43,922 nt of DNA, taken from assembly GCA_028869385.1 (NCBI GenBank), contig JAGWSR010000140.1:1-43922 (forward strand). Direction: 5' to 3'. This document shows positions 1-8,744 of this stretch, in pieces. Origin of the DNA: a bacterium. GTDB lineage: Bacteria; Vulcanimicrobiota; Vulcanimicrobiia; Vulcanimicrobiales; Vulcanimicrobiaceae. The notes under the pieces are model-generated. The model was not told where the DNA came from, made no database searches, and saw only the letters and a list, made by a program, of their open reading frames with translations. Position 1 is the stretch's first letter; the number at the start of each line of letters is the position of its first letter. The translations under genes and the position numbers were made by a program.

Positions 1-78
1 AAGACACAGATGCGTGGCATACTCTTCGAGCGTGTTACTGAGATGGCACGCGCCGCGCCTGCCGAAGAGCTAGCAACG

Positions 79-411
79 ATGCGCGACGATCGAGAACTCG
101 TGTACTCCACCGAGACCGGCTATCAGGCGCCGCCGAAGCGGCGCGAGAGCAAGCCCGCGAGCGGCAAGCAGGCGCTGCCCGACGACGGGGTGATCCGCGT
201 CGCGCGCGAGCGCCGTCGCGGCAGCATGATGAGCGTCGTGCACGGCCTCGCGCCGGGCGAGCTCGACGCCATCGGCAAGGCGCTCAAGCGCCACTGCGGC
301 ACCGGCGGTACCGCGAAGAACGGCGTCGTCGAGATTCAAGGCGATCATCGCGAGAAGATCGTGGCGTGGTTCGCCGCGCAAGGCCGCAAGGCGAAGCTCG
401 CGGGCGGATAG
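79..411 (+). CDS. yciH: SUI1/eIF1-family translation factor (YciH-like), 110 aa
   Basis: Small basic protein of the SUI1/eIF1 fold. It opens with the RELVYSTETG segment typical of bacterial YciH, has a linker rich in Lys, Arg and Pro, and ends with the SUI1 core (RVARERRRGSMMSVVHGL, then KRHCGTGGTAKNG and the EIQGDHREKI strand). Homologues bind the small ribosomal subunit and affect start-codon selection in archaea and eukaryotes; the bacterial role is poorly defined. I place the start at ATG 79 because family members begin a few residues before LVYSTE and the length (110 aa) fits; in-frame ATGs at 43 and 10 would add unconserved residues. The P450 start codon follows the stop by two bases, so the two genes are probably co-transcribed. 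Confidence 0.85.
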   Translation: MRDDRELVYSTETGYQAPPKRRESKPASGKQALPDDGVIRVARERRRGSMMSVVHGLAPGELDAIGKALKRHCGTGGTAKNGVVEIQGDHREKIVAWFAAQGRKAKLAGG

Positions 412-413
412 CG

Positions 414-1760
414 GTGACGATTCCCGGGCCCGGCCGCTGGGAGACGCTGCGGCGCCTCTACCCATTGCCGTTTCGCGCGCTGCCGTCGTTCGTCGTCGAG
501 ATGAGCGAGCGCTACGGCGACATCGTCGCGTTCGCGCTTCCCGGTCGGCGCTTCGTGATGCTCAATCATCCCGATCAAATCAAAGACGTGCTCGTAACGC
601 AGCAGCATGCGTTCACGAAATCCGAGGGCGGGCGCACGCTCAAGATGCTGCTCGGTGACGGGCTGCTCACGAGCGAGGAGCCGCAGCATCGTCAGATGCG
701 TCGCATCGTTCAGCCCGCGTTCCACAAAGAACGCATCGCCGCGTACGCGCGCTCGATGCGCGAGCTCGCGCACGAATGGGTCGCGGCTCGCGCCGGCGGC
801 GAACGCATCGAGATGGCGGCGGCGATGAGCGAGCTCACGCTGCGAATCGCGAGCGTCACGCTCTTCGGCGCCGACGCGGGCGCGCAGGCGCACCTCGTGC
901 GCGACGCCTTGCACGAAACGATGGAGAGTTACGCCGTCGCGATCGGCCCGCTCGGGCGCTTGCAGCGCCGCATCCGCGCGTTACCGGCCAATCGCCGCTT
1001 CGAGGCCGCGCGCGCTCGCCTCGACCGCGTGATCTACGAACTCATCGCGCAGCGTCGCGCCTCGCGCGAGCGACGCGACGACGCGCTCTCGCTGCTGCTC
1101 GGCGAAGAGGATACGGAGACGGGATTTCGGCCGAGCGACGAGCAGGTGCGCGACGAAGCGATGACGCTCTTTCTCGCCGGGCACGAGACCACGGCGAACG
1201 CGCTCGTGTGGACGTGGTATCTGCTCGCGCAGCATCCCGAGATCGAGACGCGGATGCACGCCGAAATCGATGCCGCGCGCGAGCTCGACGATCCGTTCGC
1301 GCACGTCGCGCAGTTCGAGTACACGCGGCGCGTGCTGCGCGAAGCGATGCGGCTCTATCCGCCCGCGTGGATCATCGGGCGCGAGGCGCAACGCGAGCTC
1401 ACGCTCGTCGGCGGCTATCGCATCCCCGCGAAGACGACGCTCTTCGTGAGTCAACTCGCGCTGCATCGCCGCGCCTGCTTCTATGCCGATCCGCTGCGCT
1501 TCGATCCCGATCGTTGGCTGCGCGACGACGTGCCGCAATTCGCGTACGTTCCGTTCGGCGGCGGCGCGCGGCGCTGCATCGGCGAAGAGTTTGCCTGGCT
1601 CGAGGGCACGCTGCTGCTCGCCACGCTCGCGAAGGCCTACCGTTTCGTCCGCGAATCGAGCGCGCCGGTCGAGACCGAGGCGCTCGTGACCCTGCGGCCG
1701 CGGGGACCCGTCTGGATGCGGGGGCTCGCTCGCTCATCCGCGCCTGCTCGACCGGCGTAG
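414..1760 (+). CDS. Cytochrome P450 monooxygenase, 448 aa
   Basis: Haem-thiolate monooxygenase. Visible landmarks in order: the proline-rich start IPGPGRW, the C-helix segment around [13 protein letters not shown], the I-helix oxygen-activation motif AGHETT near residue 254, the K-helix ExxR (EAMR), and the haem loop [14 protein letters not shown] with the axial cysteine at about residue 388. All key residues are intact. There is no fused reductase, so an external ferredoxin or flavodoxin system is needed; none lies nearby. There is no N-terminal membrane anchor, so it should be soluble. The GTG start at 414 sits two bases after the SUI1 stop and gives a conventional N-terminus; an earlier ATG at 366 would overlap the upstream gene. 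The sequence looks nearer the CYP4/CYP102-like clan than classic CYP101 types, but the substrate cannot be predicted. Confidence 0.93.
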   Translation: MTIPGPGRWETLRRLYPLPFRALPSFVVEMSERYGDIVAFALPGRRFVMLNHPDQIKDVLVTQQHAFTKSEGGRTLKMLLGDGLLTSEEPQHRQMRRIVQPAFHKERIAAYARSMRELAHEWVAARAGGERIEMAAAMSELTLRIASVTLFGADAGAQAHLVRDALHETMESYAVAIGPLGRLQRRIRALPANRRFEAARARLDRVIYELIAQRRASRERRDDALSLLLGEEDTETGFRPSDEQVRDEAMTLFLAGHETTANALVWTWYLLAQHPEIETRMHAEIDAARELDDPFAHVAQFEYTRRVLREAMRLYPPAWIIGREAQRELTLVGGYRIPAKTTLFVSQLALHRRACFYADPLRFDPDRWLRDDVPQFAYVPFGGGARRCIGEEFAWLEGTLLLATLAKAYRFVRESSAPVETEALVTLRPRGPVWMRGLARSSAPARPA

Positions 1761-1767
1761 TAGGGGC

Positions 1768-2784
1768 ATGAAGCGTCTTATTGCCGCGCTTGCGGCCACC
1801 ATCATCACCACCGGCGCCGCGAGCGCGGCGACCGTCGCGCGCGGCGATCTCGGCATCACGAGCGCACTCAACGTCAATACGACCACCCACACGGCCACGC
1901 TCCCGCTTCGTCGCGGACACGTCGGCGCAAAGACCGTCTGGTACGTGGTGACCGATGCCTCCACGGCCGCAGCGGCGCGCAGCTACGGCGTCAACTACGC
2001 GCCCTCGCTCGGCGATCTCGGAGCGGCCGCGCTCCAGCGCGCCACCAAAGATGCACGCGGCGAACTCCACTTCGCGGGCGGCGTCGATTTCGCACCGACG
2101 CGCACGTACGTGCCGAGCGCCGGCGGCTTTCCGCCGAAATCCGCGACCCCGGGCGGGATCGCCGATGCGGCCTACTCGCCGTTCGTCCAGATCGGTAAAA
2201 CGATTCTGAACGCGCCAATCCTCGCGACGGGCAATGCGCCGTTCGACGTGACCAAGCACACCAACACCGAAGATCGCGTGATCGCGATCGACACCAAGAA
2301 GATGACCGTGACGTTGGTGCTCGCGCGCGGCTTTTCGAACGATAAGCCGATCTACTACGTCAGCACCGAGGCGTCGGATCCGGTCGCCGCGTCGGTCGAG
2401 CGCGCCACGTTCGTGCCGCGTCTGGCGAAAGCTCAGGCGTCGGGCGAGATTCCGATCGGCGTCGTCGTCAACGGCCCGCAGACCGGTAGCGCGCCGCAAG
2501 GTCTCACGTTCCTCACGCTGCACACGCCGCTCGGCGCCGATGCGACCGCGGCGAACGTCAAGCAGATCATGTCGTCGTTCAACGTGCTCTCGATCGCTCC
2601 GAACCTCGCCACGCGCTACGCGGAGAACGGCTACTCGCCGCTCTGGAGCGTGCAAGTCGTCGGCAAGAGCGCCAAGCGCGTGACGAACTACTCGGCATAC
2701 GCGGCGCTCGGCGCGAAGGCCGCTGGCTTCGTCGTCAACTGTCCGTTCGTCGCCCTCGGAGACGATACGACCGCCGGCTACTGA
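1768..2784 (+). CDS. Secreted protein of unknown function, 338 aa
   Basis: The N-terminus MKRLIAALAATIITTGAASA is a clear Sec signal peptide, cleaved after the ASA-type site near residue 20. The mature part has two similar halves: each contains an alternating hydrophobic strand ending in a YYVSTEASD- or WYVVTDAST-like segment, suggesting a duplicated beta-rich unit. The C-terminal part has no catalytic motif that I recognise. The gene starts 7 bases after the P450 stop and may share its transcript, but the function need not be linked. I do not recognise a characterised family; it may belong to one of the DUFs of surface or periplasmic proteins found in soil bacteria. Confidence 0.7.
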   Translation: MKRLIAALAATIITTGAASAATVARGDLGITSALNVNTTTHTATLPLRRGHVGAKTVWYVVTDASTAAAARSYGVNYAPSLGDLGAAALQRATKDARGELHFAGGVDFAPTRTYVPSAGGFPPKSATPGGIADAAYSPFVQIGKTILNAPILATGNAPFDVTKHTNTEDRVIAIDTKKMTVTLVLARGFSNDKPIYYVSTEASDPVAASVERATFVPRLAKAQASGEIPIGVVVNGPQTGSAPQGLTFLTLHTPLGADATAANVKQIMSSFNVLSIAPNLATRYAENGYSPLWSVQVVGKSAKRVTNYSAYAALGAKAAGFVVNCPFVALGDDTTAGY

Positions 2785-2812
2785 CCTTCCCAGGAATTAC
2801 TCTTCGATTGCG

Positions 2813-2843
2813 TAAGGTCGCTCTGCTGAAAGGAGCGACCTTA
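2813..2843 (+). promoter_or_regulatory. Perfect inverted repeat sequestering the RBS and start codon of the next gene
   Basis: TAAGGTCGCTC (2813-2823) is the exact reverse complement of GAGCGACCTTA (2833-2843), with a 9-base loop between. The Shine-Dalgarno AAGGAG (2829-2834) lies across the loop and 3' arm, and the last stem base is the A of the ATG at 2843. If transcribed, the 11-bp stem would limit ribosome access. It could instead be a protein-binding operator at DNA level. Confidence 0.65.
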
Positions 2844-3319
2844 TGCTTAGATCGTTCGCTATCGTTGCGTTTTCCGCGGTGTGTGCGCTCGGCGCCGTCG
2901 CCGTCGCCGCACCGCCCCACGGCGCCCCGCAGTTGCCGCCGCAACCGAAGGTTCATCCCGCGGGCATTCCCGCCGATGCCGTGATGCTCTCGCCGTGCAT
3001 CCAGACGATGGGCGAGCACTGGGCTGCGCTCAAGAACATGCCCACCGGTCCCATCTACGGCGTGTGGAAGGGCAAGCCGGTCTTCAGCGAGATCATGGTC
3101 TCGGTCGAGCAGTTGAAGCACGGCTTCAGCTACGCGAATCTCACTGCGCTTCCGGGCTACAAGATCGACCACGTCGATCTGGAGTTCGAGCCGAAGGGGC
3201 ACGAGGGGTTTCCGGTGCCGCACTACGATCTGCACGCCTACTACGTCACGCGCGCCGAAGAGATGAAGATCTGTCCGAACGGCATCCCCGATCCGGCGAT
3301 GAAGCCGACGAATATGTAG
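2843..3319 (+). CDS. Small secreted protein, possibly TTHB210-like, 158 aa
   Basis: Signal peptide of about 22 residues (MLRSFAIVAFSAVCALGAVAVA), then a proline-rich linker (PPHGAPQLPPQPKVHP), then a compact domain with a cysteine near the start (LSPCIQTMGEHW), a second cysteine near the end (KICPNG), and histidines in MGEHW and PHYDLHAYYV. The pattern MGEHW...GPIYGVW...FEPKGHEGFPVPHYDLHAY resembles TTHB210/DUF5602-type periplasmic proteins; this is recognition from memory and tentative. The paired cysteines could form a disulfide and the His cluster could bind metal. The start is fixed by AAGGAG at 2829. The gene ends one base before the convergent recQ stop, so no terminator fits between them. 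It has its own upstream hairpin, which suggests regulation separate from the gene before it. Confidence 0.7.
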   Translation: MLRSFAIVAFSAVCALGAVAVAAPPHGAPQLPPQPKVHPAGIPADAVMLSPCIQTMGEHWAALKNMPTGPIYGVWKGKPVFSEIMVSVEQLKHGFSYANLTALPGYKIDHVDLEFEPKGHEGFPVPHYDLHAYYVTRAEEMKICPNGIPDPAMKPTNM

Positions 3320-3320
3320 G

Positions 3321-5138
3321 CTACTCCGCCGCGTCGTAGGCGGCGATCTCCGCGAGAAACGTCTCCCCGTAACGCTCCAGCTTCACGTCTCCGACGCCGC
3401 TCGTCGCGAGGAAGTCCTGGAGCGTTTTCGGTTTGCGCCCCGAGAGTTCGCGCAGCGTCGCATCGGAGAAGATCACGTATGGCGGCACGCCTTGCTCGTC
3501 GGCGAGCCGCTTGCGCAGCGCGCGCAGGCGTTCGAAGAGCGCGTCCTCGTACGAGACCGGCGCGCTCTCACGCGCGCCGCGCGCACGTTTCGCACCCTTC
3601 TTCAAGAATCGCGGCCGCGCATAGACGATGCTGCGCTCCGAACGCAGCGCTTCGACGCCGTCGTTTGCCAGTTGCAGCGTACGGTGCTCGCCCTCTTCGA
3701 GGTAGCCGCGTCGCAAGAGATCGGAGATGAGCGCGAGCCATTCGTCCTTGCTCAACTCGCTGCCGATGCCGAACGTCGAGAGGCGATCGTGTCCCCACGA
3801 CTGCACCTTCTCCGTCGCGTTGCCGAGCAGCACGTCCACCAGGTGGTGCGCGCCCGAGCCGAAGCCGCTGTGCGCGCGAATGCGATAGACGCACGAGAGC
3901 AGCTTGCGTGCGGGAATCGTTACGTCCACCTCTTCGGGCGGATTCAGGCAGTTGTCGCACGAGCCGCAGTTCGCGTGCTCCGGCTCTTCGCCGAAGTAGC
4001 GCAGCAGCGAGGCGCGCCGACAGTGCGGCTCCGCGGCAAAGTCGAGCATCTTACGCAGCAGGCGGTCGGCTTGGTCGCGTTCGTGCTCGTCTTCGATCTG
4101 CCGAATGAAGTGCCGCTGCTTCGCCGCGTCACCGCCGTTAAAGAAGAGCACGCATTCGCTCGGCAATCCGTCGCGCCCCGCGCGGCCGGTCTCCTGATAG
4201 TACCCCTCGATGCTCTTGGGCACGTCGTAGTGCACCACGTAGCGCACGTTCGGCTTGTTGATGCCCATGCCGAACGCGACGGTCGCGCAGATCACGCGAA
4301 TCTCATCGCGGATGAAGAGCTCTTGATTGCGCGAACGCTGCGCGGCGGTGAGTCCGGCATGGTACGGTCGTGCCGGAACGCCCGCGGCGTCGAGTTTGCG
4401 CGCGAGTTCTTCGGCCGAATTGCGGCTCTGCGCGTAGATGATGCCGCTCTCGTTCGGGCGCGCCGTGCACCACGCGAGCAACTGCTTGAGCGCGTCGCGC
4501 TTCTCGAAGACGCGATAGGTGAGGTTCGGGCGGTTGAAACTACCGACGAAACGCTCCGGCTCGTCGAGGTGCAAGAAGCGCTCGATATCCTCGCGCACGC
4601 GCGCGGTCGCGGTCGCGGTGAGCGCGAGGACGGGCGTGCCGGGCAGGCGTTCGCGAACGTCGTGCAGGCGGCGGTACTCGGGGCGGAAATCGTGGCCCCA
4701 CTCGCTCACGCAGTGCGCTTCGTCGACGGCGATGCGTTCGACGTTCCAACGCGGCAGGCGCGCGAGAAAACTCGGCATCACGGCGCGTTCGGGCGAGACG
4801 TAGAGCAGGCGGTACGCGCCGCGGTCGAGGCCGTCGTAACAGGCGGCCGCTTCGCTCGCGTCGAGCGAGCTGTTGAGAAAGGTCGCCGCGATCCCGTTCG
4901 CGCGCAGGCCGTCCACTTGATCTTTCATCAGCGCGATGAGCGGCGAGATGACGAGCGTCACGCCGCCTGAAGCGAGCGCGGGCAACTGATAGCAGAGCGA
5001 TTTGCCGCCGCCGGTCGGCAAGAGCGCGAGCGCGTCGCGTCCGTCGAGCACCGCGTCGATGATCTCGCGCTGGAGCGGGCGGAACGCGTCGTAGCCGAAG
5101 TGGTGTTTGAGGAGGTCGTCGAGTTCCGCGGTCTGCAC
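3321..5138 (-). CDS. recQ: ATP-dependent DNA helicase RecQ, 605 aa
   Basis: 3'-to-5' superfamily 2 helicase for recombination and replication-fork repair. In order: Walker A PTGGGKS (Lys46), DEAH box (139-142) followed by the RecQ aromatic-rich loop CVSEWGHDFRPEY, motif VI region QETGRAGRDG, a four-cysteine zinc site (CRRASLLRYF...CGSCDNC), the RQC winged helix, and a C-terminal HRDC domain from about residue 530. Length and order are those of the E. coli-type enzyme. I choose the GTG start at 5138 (VQTAELDDLL), which leads directly into the conserved FGYDAFRPLQ segment; a further 71 codons remain open upstream but lie inside the neighbouring gene and encode Arg-rich shadow sequence. The stop is one base from the convergent secreted-protein gene. 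Confidence 0.96.
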   Translation of the reverse strand: MQTAELDDLLKHHFGYDAFRPLQREIIDAVLDGRDALALLPTGGGKSLCYQLPALASGGVTLVISPLIALMKDQVDGLRANGIAATFLNSSLDASEAAACYDGLDRGAYRLLYVSPERAVMPSFLARLPRWNVERIAVDEAHCVSEWGHDFRPEYRRLHDVRERLPGTPVLALTATATARVREDIERFLHLDEPERFVGSFNRPNLTYRVFEKRDALKQLLAWCTARPNESGIIYAQSRNSAEELARKLDAAGVPARPYHAGLTAAQRSRNQELFIRDEIRVICATVAFGMGINKPNVRYVVHYDVPKSIEGYYQETGRAGRDGLPSECVLFFNGGDAAKQRHFIRQIEDEHERDQADRLLRKMLDFAAEPHCRRASLLRYFGEEPEHANCGSCDNCLNPPEEVDVTIPARKLLSCVYRIRAHSGFGSGAHHLVDVLLGNATEKVQSWGHDRLSTFGIGSELSKDEWLALISDLLRRGYLEEGEHRTLQLANDGVEALRSERSIVYARPRFLKKGAKRARGARESAPVSYEDALFERLRALRKRLADEQGVPPYVIFSDATLRELSGRKPKTLQDFLATSGVGDVKLERYGETFLAEIAAYDAAE

Positions 5139-5167
5139 GGTAGAGGTACTTCCCGCGAGCGGCCTCG

Positions 5168-5593
5168 TCAGCCTAGGAGGACCGGCAACCGTCGCGGATC
5201 GATGCGGTCGAAGAGCTGCGTGCGCTCGCGGGCAATCTGCTCGCGCATGTCGTCGCGTAGCGCGTAGTAGCCTTCGAGAAACGATGCGCGCGCGCGATGG
5301 ATCGCTTCGTCGTCCCAGCGCTCGATGAAGCGCTCGAGGTCGGCGCCGCACGAAGCGGCGTGCTCCGCGCCGCGGCGCGCGAGCGCGCGCACCTCTTCGC
5401 GCTCGTCGAGCGCGAGGCGCGGATAGAGCGAACCCTGGAGCATCGAGCAGTGCAGCTTGACGAGCGAGGCGAGCAGCTTGAGCTCGTGCCGGAACTGCCA
5501 GGGCGAGCCCTGTGGCCCGATCCCGTCGATCAGGTTGAGTTGACGCAGAATCTGTTCGTGCTGGCGCCGATAGAGGCTAGTCTCCACATCCAT
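5168..5593 (-). CDS. Hemerythrin-like four-helix protein with degenerate metal ligands, 141 aa
   Basis: All-helical protein with the layout of a hemerythrin/HHE domain: helix 1 with His12 (YRRQHEQILRQL), helix 2 with His48 (LVKLHCSML followed by GSLYPRL, matching the family LYPRL turn), helix 3 with His78 (AEHAASCGADLERF), and helix 4 (YYALRDDMREQIARERTQLFDRI). In functional hemerythrins helix 2 carries HxxxE and helix 4 HxxxD/E; here the Glu is replaced and helix 4 has no His, so di-iron binding is doubtful. It may be a regulatory or scaffold derivative. It lies upstream of recQ on the same strand with about 29 bases between, so recQ may be expressed from its promoter. No Shine-Dalgarno precedes the ATG (see promoter entry). 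Confidence 0.6.
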   Translation of the reverse strand: MDVETSLYRRQHEQILRQLNLIDGIGPQGSPWQFRHELKLLASLVKLHCSMLQGSLYPRLALDEREEVRALARRGAEHAASCGADLERFIERWDDEAIHRARASFLEGYYALRDDMREQIARERTQLFDRIDPRRLPVLLG

Positions 5594-5597
5594 ACCG

Positions 5598-5625
5598 ACG
5601 CTAGGCTGGATTAAGTGGATGTCAA
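5598..5625 (-). promoter_or_regulatory. Probable sigma-70 promoter for the hemerythrin-like gene; implies a leaderless mRNA
   Basis: A perfect -35 TTGACA (complement of 5620-5625) is followed after 16 bp by TAGCGT (complement of 5598-5603), a 3/6 match to the -10 box. Transcription would begin about seven bases further, at or beside the ATG at 5593, and no Shine-Dalgarno lies upstream of that codon. The weak -10 keeps confidence moderate. Confidence 0.4.
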
Positions 5626-5656
5626 GGAAGCGTAAAATGCGTGCTGCGTAGACGAA

Positions 5657-5683
5657 GCGCCCGCGGCGATCGGCCGCGGGCGC
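5657..5683 (-). terminator. Strong GC hairpin after kamA, probable terminator
   Basis: An 11-bp perfect stem (GCGCCCGCGGC, 5657-5667, pairing with 5673-5683) closes a 5-base loop. It lies 28 bases beyond the kamA stop and before the hemerythrin-like gene. No clear T-run follows on either strand, so it may work weakly, with Rho, or only protect the 3' end of the lrp-kdd-kamA transcript. Confidence 0.5.
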
Positions 5684-5710
5684 TCTGCTGGGTCTGCTTC
5701 GAAAGCGGGG

Positions 5711-7084
<1,374 letters not shown>

Positions 7085-7092
7085 TGCTGCCT

Positions 7093-8157
7093 CTATTTGG
7101 TGGCGGCGTACTTCTCGTCGAAGTACGCGCGGATTCGTGGATTGTCGCGCAGGGTCTGGAGGGCCGTGTCGGCGTGCCCGCGCGCGTAGCCGTTGCCGAC
7201 GATCATGGTGACGTCTTTGCCCACGCCTTCGGCACCGAGCGCCGCCGCCGTGAACGAGGTGGACATCGAGAAGAAGTAGACGATCCCGTCTTCTTTGGTC
7301 GCGAGGATCGAGCCGAGCTCGGTGTTCGGCACGTTGACGCAGTTGATCGTGATATCCGCGAGTTCGGGCGCGATTGCGGCGACCTTGTCGCCGATCTCGA
7401 GCGCGTTGCGCGCGTCGGCGACGACGAAGGCGTCAACGAGCTTCGCCTCTTGGAGTAGCTTCGCGGACGGCGTTTCGGCCGACGGTGCGATGCCGATCAC
7501 GCGGCCGCTCTCGCCGACCTGCGCCTTGGCCTGCGCGCACGAGAGCATGCCGCTCTTGCCGTCGGCGCCGATCACCACGACCGTCTGCCCCGGCTTACAC
7601 ATGCGCTTGGTCTGCGCGGGCGCGCCCGCGACGTCGAGGACGGCGAGCGCGACGTTCTCGTCGATATCGGTCGGCAGCTTCGCCCATAGGCCCGATGCGA
7701 AGAGCACCGCCTTGCCGCGAATCCAGATACGGCCGGTCGCGACGTCGATCTTCGTGATCGCCTCGATGTAGAGCGGCGTGAGCGTCAGCGAGACGAGCGA
7801 GGCGATGCGGTCGCCCGCCTTCAGATCGATCTGCTCGCGGAGATTCTCGCCGACTTTGAGCACGTAGCCGATGAACATGCCGCCGCTGCCGGTGACGGGA
7901 TTGTGCTGCTTGCCGCGCTCGCGCACGTTCGCGAGCACGTGCTCCTTGATGCGCTCGGCATCGCCCTCGCACGCGTCGTGAATCTGCTTGAACGACGCGG
8001 AGTCGATGTTGAGTACTTCGACGTCGCAGAGGATCTCGTTCTCGAACGCGACCGGCGTGTTGTCGAGCTTCCACGCACTCTGCGGCATGGCGCCGGCCGG
8101 CTCGACCACGCGATGCGTGCCGAGCGGATGAACCGTGCGTTCGAATGCGATGCTCAT
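7093..8157 (-). CDS. kdd: L-erythro-3,5-diaminohexanoate dehydrogenase, 354 aa
   Basis: NAD(P)-dependent amino acid dehydrogenase of lysine fermentation, oxidising 3,5-diaminohexanoate to 5-amino-3-oxohexanoate. It has the family N-terminus (HPLGTHRVVEPAGAMPQSAWKLD), a medium-chain-dehydrogenase-like fold with a Rossmann region (GQTVVVIGADGKSGMLSCAQAK, near residue 190), and the GIVYFFSMSTSFTAAALGAEG segment characteristic of Kdd. Its ATG overlaps the stop of the lrp-like gene as ATGA, so translation is coupled. The substrate comes from beta-lysine through lysine 5,6-aminomutase (KamDE), and the product goes to Kce and Kal; none of these is in the window, so the rest of the route must be elsewhere or absent. 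Confidence 0.9.
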   Translation of the reverse strand: MSIAFERTVHPLGTHRVVEPAGAMPQSAWKLDNTPVAFENEILCDVEVLNIDSASFKQIHDACEGDAERIKEHVLANVRERGKQHNPVTGSGGMFIGYVLKVGENLREQIDLKAGDRIASLVSLTLTPLYIEAITKIDVATGRIWIRGKAVLFASGLWAKLPTDIDENVALAVLDVAGAPAQTKRMCKPGQTVVVIGADGKSGMLSCAQAKAQVGESGRVIGIAPSAETPSAKLLQEAKLVDAFVVADARNALEIGDKVAAIAPELADITINCVNVPNTELGSILATKEDGIVYFFSMSTSFTAAALGAEGVGKDVTMIVGNGYARGHADTALQTLRDNPRIRAYFDEKYAATK

Positions 8158-8624
8158 GAAAGAACCGAGATGCCTCCGCGGTCGAATGGGGTGGAAAGAA
8201 CGATCGTCGTTTTGGTGCGAGCCATGCCGCGCATCGTCTTCAGGCGTCCGAGCAGCTCGTCGAGATGCTGCGTCGAGCGCGTGACGACTTTACAGACGAA
8301 GCTCTCTTCGCCCGCGACCGAGTGAATCTCACAGACTTCCGGCATGCTGCCGAGCGCGGTGGTAAAGGCGTCGTACTCGCAGTCGGGCGTCGTGTAGCAA
8401 CTTACGAACGCGATGAGTTCGAGCCCCAGCCGCTTTCCGTCGAGCTGCGCGGAGTAGGCGCGGATGTGTCCGCGCGCCTCCAGGCGCTTCACGCGGTCGT
8501 GCACGGCCGGCGCCTTGAGGCCGACGAGCGCGCCGAGCTCGGCGAAGGTGGAACGGGCATTCTTCTGCAGCGCTTCGAGCAGCTGCAGGTCGAGCTCGTC
8601 CAGTTCGTCGTTTGCTTGAATCAT
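8154..8624 (-). CDS. Lrp/AsnC-family transcriptional regulator, 156 aa
   Basis: Feast-famine regulator: an N-terminal winged HTH (LDELDLQLLEALQKNARSTF, then LGALVGLKAPAVHDRVKRLEARG), the hinge strand IRAYSAQLDGKRLG, and a C-terminal RAM ligand-binding domain (FVSCYTTPDCEYDAF... SVAGEESFVCKVV... KTTIVLSTPF). It opens the lrp-kdd-kamA operon and overlaps kdd by four bases. The likely role is local control of lysine catabolism, with lysine or a beta-amino acid as ligand; this rests on position only. An imperfect dyad and a promoter lie just upstream, as expected for autoregulation. Confidence 0.93.
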   Translation of the reverse strand: MIQANDELDELDLQLLEALQKNARSTFAELGALVGLKAPAVHDRVKRLEARGHIRAYSAQLDGKRLGLELIAFVSCYTTPDCEYDAFTTALGSMPEVCEIHSVAGEESFVCKVVTRSTQHLDELLGRLKTMRGMARTKTTIVLSTPFDRGGISVLS

Positions 8625-8625
8625 G

Positions 8626-8651
8626 TTTGCTAAATTCGCAATTTTGCCAAA
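8626..8651. promoter_or_regulatory. Imperfect 26-bp dyad, probable Lrp-type operator
   Basis: The AT-rich site is symmetric about a central GC: outer TTTG (8626-8629) pairs with CAAA (8648-8651), inner AAA with TTT. It begins one base upstream of the lrp ATG, lies in the 120-bp divergent spacer with the peptide-binding lipoprotein gene, and is AT-rich against a GC-rich background. Lrp/AsnC proteins bind such degenerate AT-rich dyads. Confidence 0.55.
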
Positions 8652-8668
8652 TAGTATTCGGCAATCGG

Positions 8669-8698
8669 ACTATACCACCAACGATTTGTTCGGCGCAA
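8669..8698 (-). promoter_or_regulatory. Probable promoter of the lrp-kdd-kamA operon
   Basis: Reading on the minus strand, TTGCGC (complement of 8693-8698) and TATAGT (complement of 8669-8674) are separated by 18 bp, with a 5/6 match to the -10 consensus. Transcription would start near 8662, placing the dyad at 8626-8651 within the early transcribed region, a position that suits repression. Confidence 0.5.
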
Positions 8699-8744
8699 GG
8701 CCTCGTCTTAAGGAGCCAGGCCAGCGAGGGCGAAGGGGCGCTCG

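Noticed and set aside
5139-5351. 71-residue N-terminal extension of RecQ
   Set aside because: Arg-rich, absent from RecQ proteins, and overlaps the hemerythrin-like coding region.
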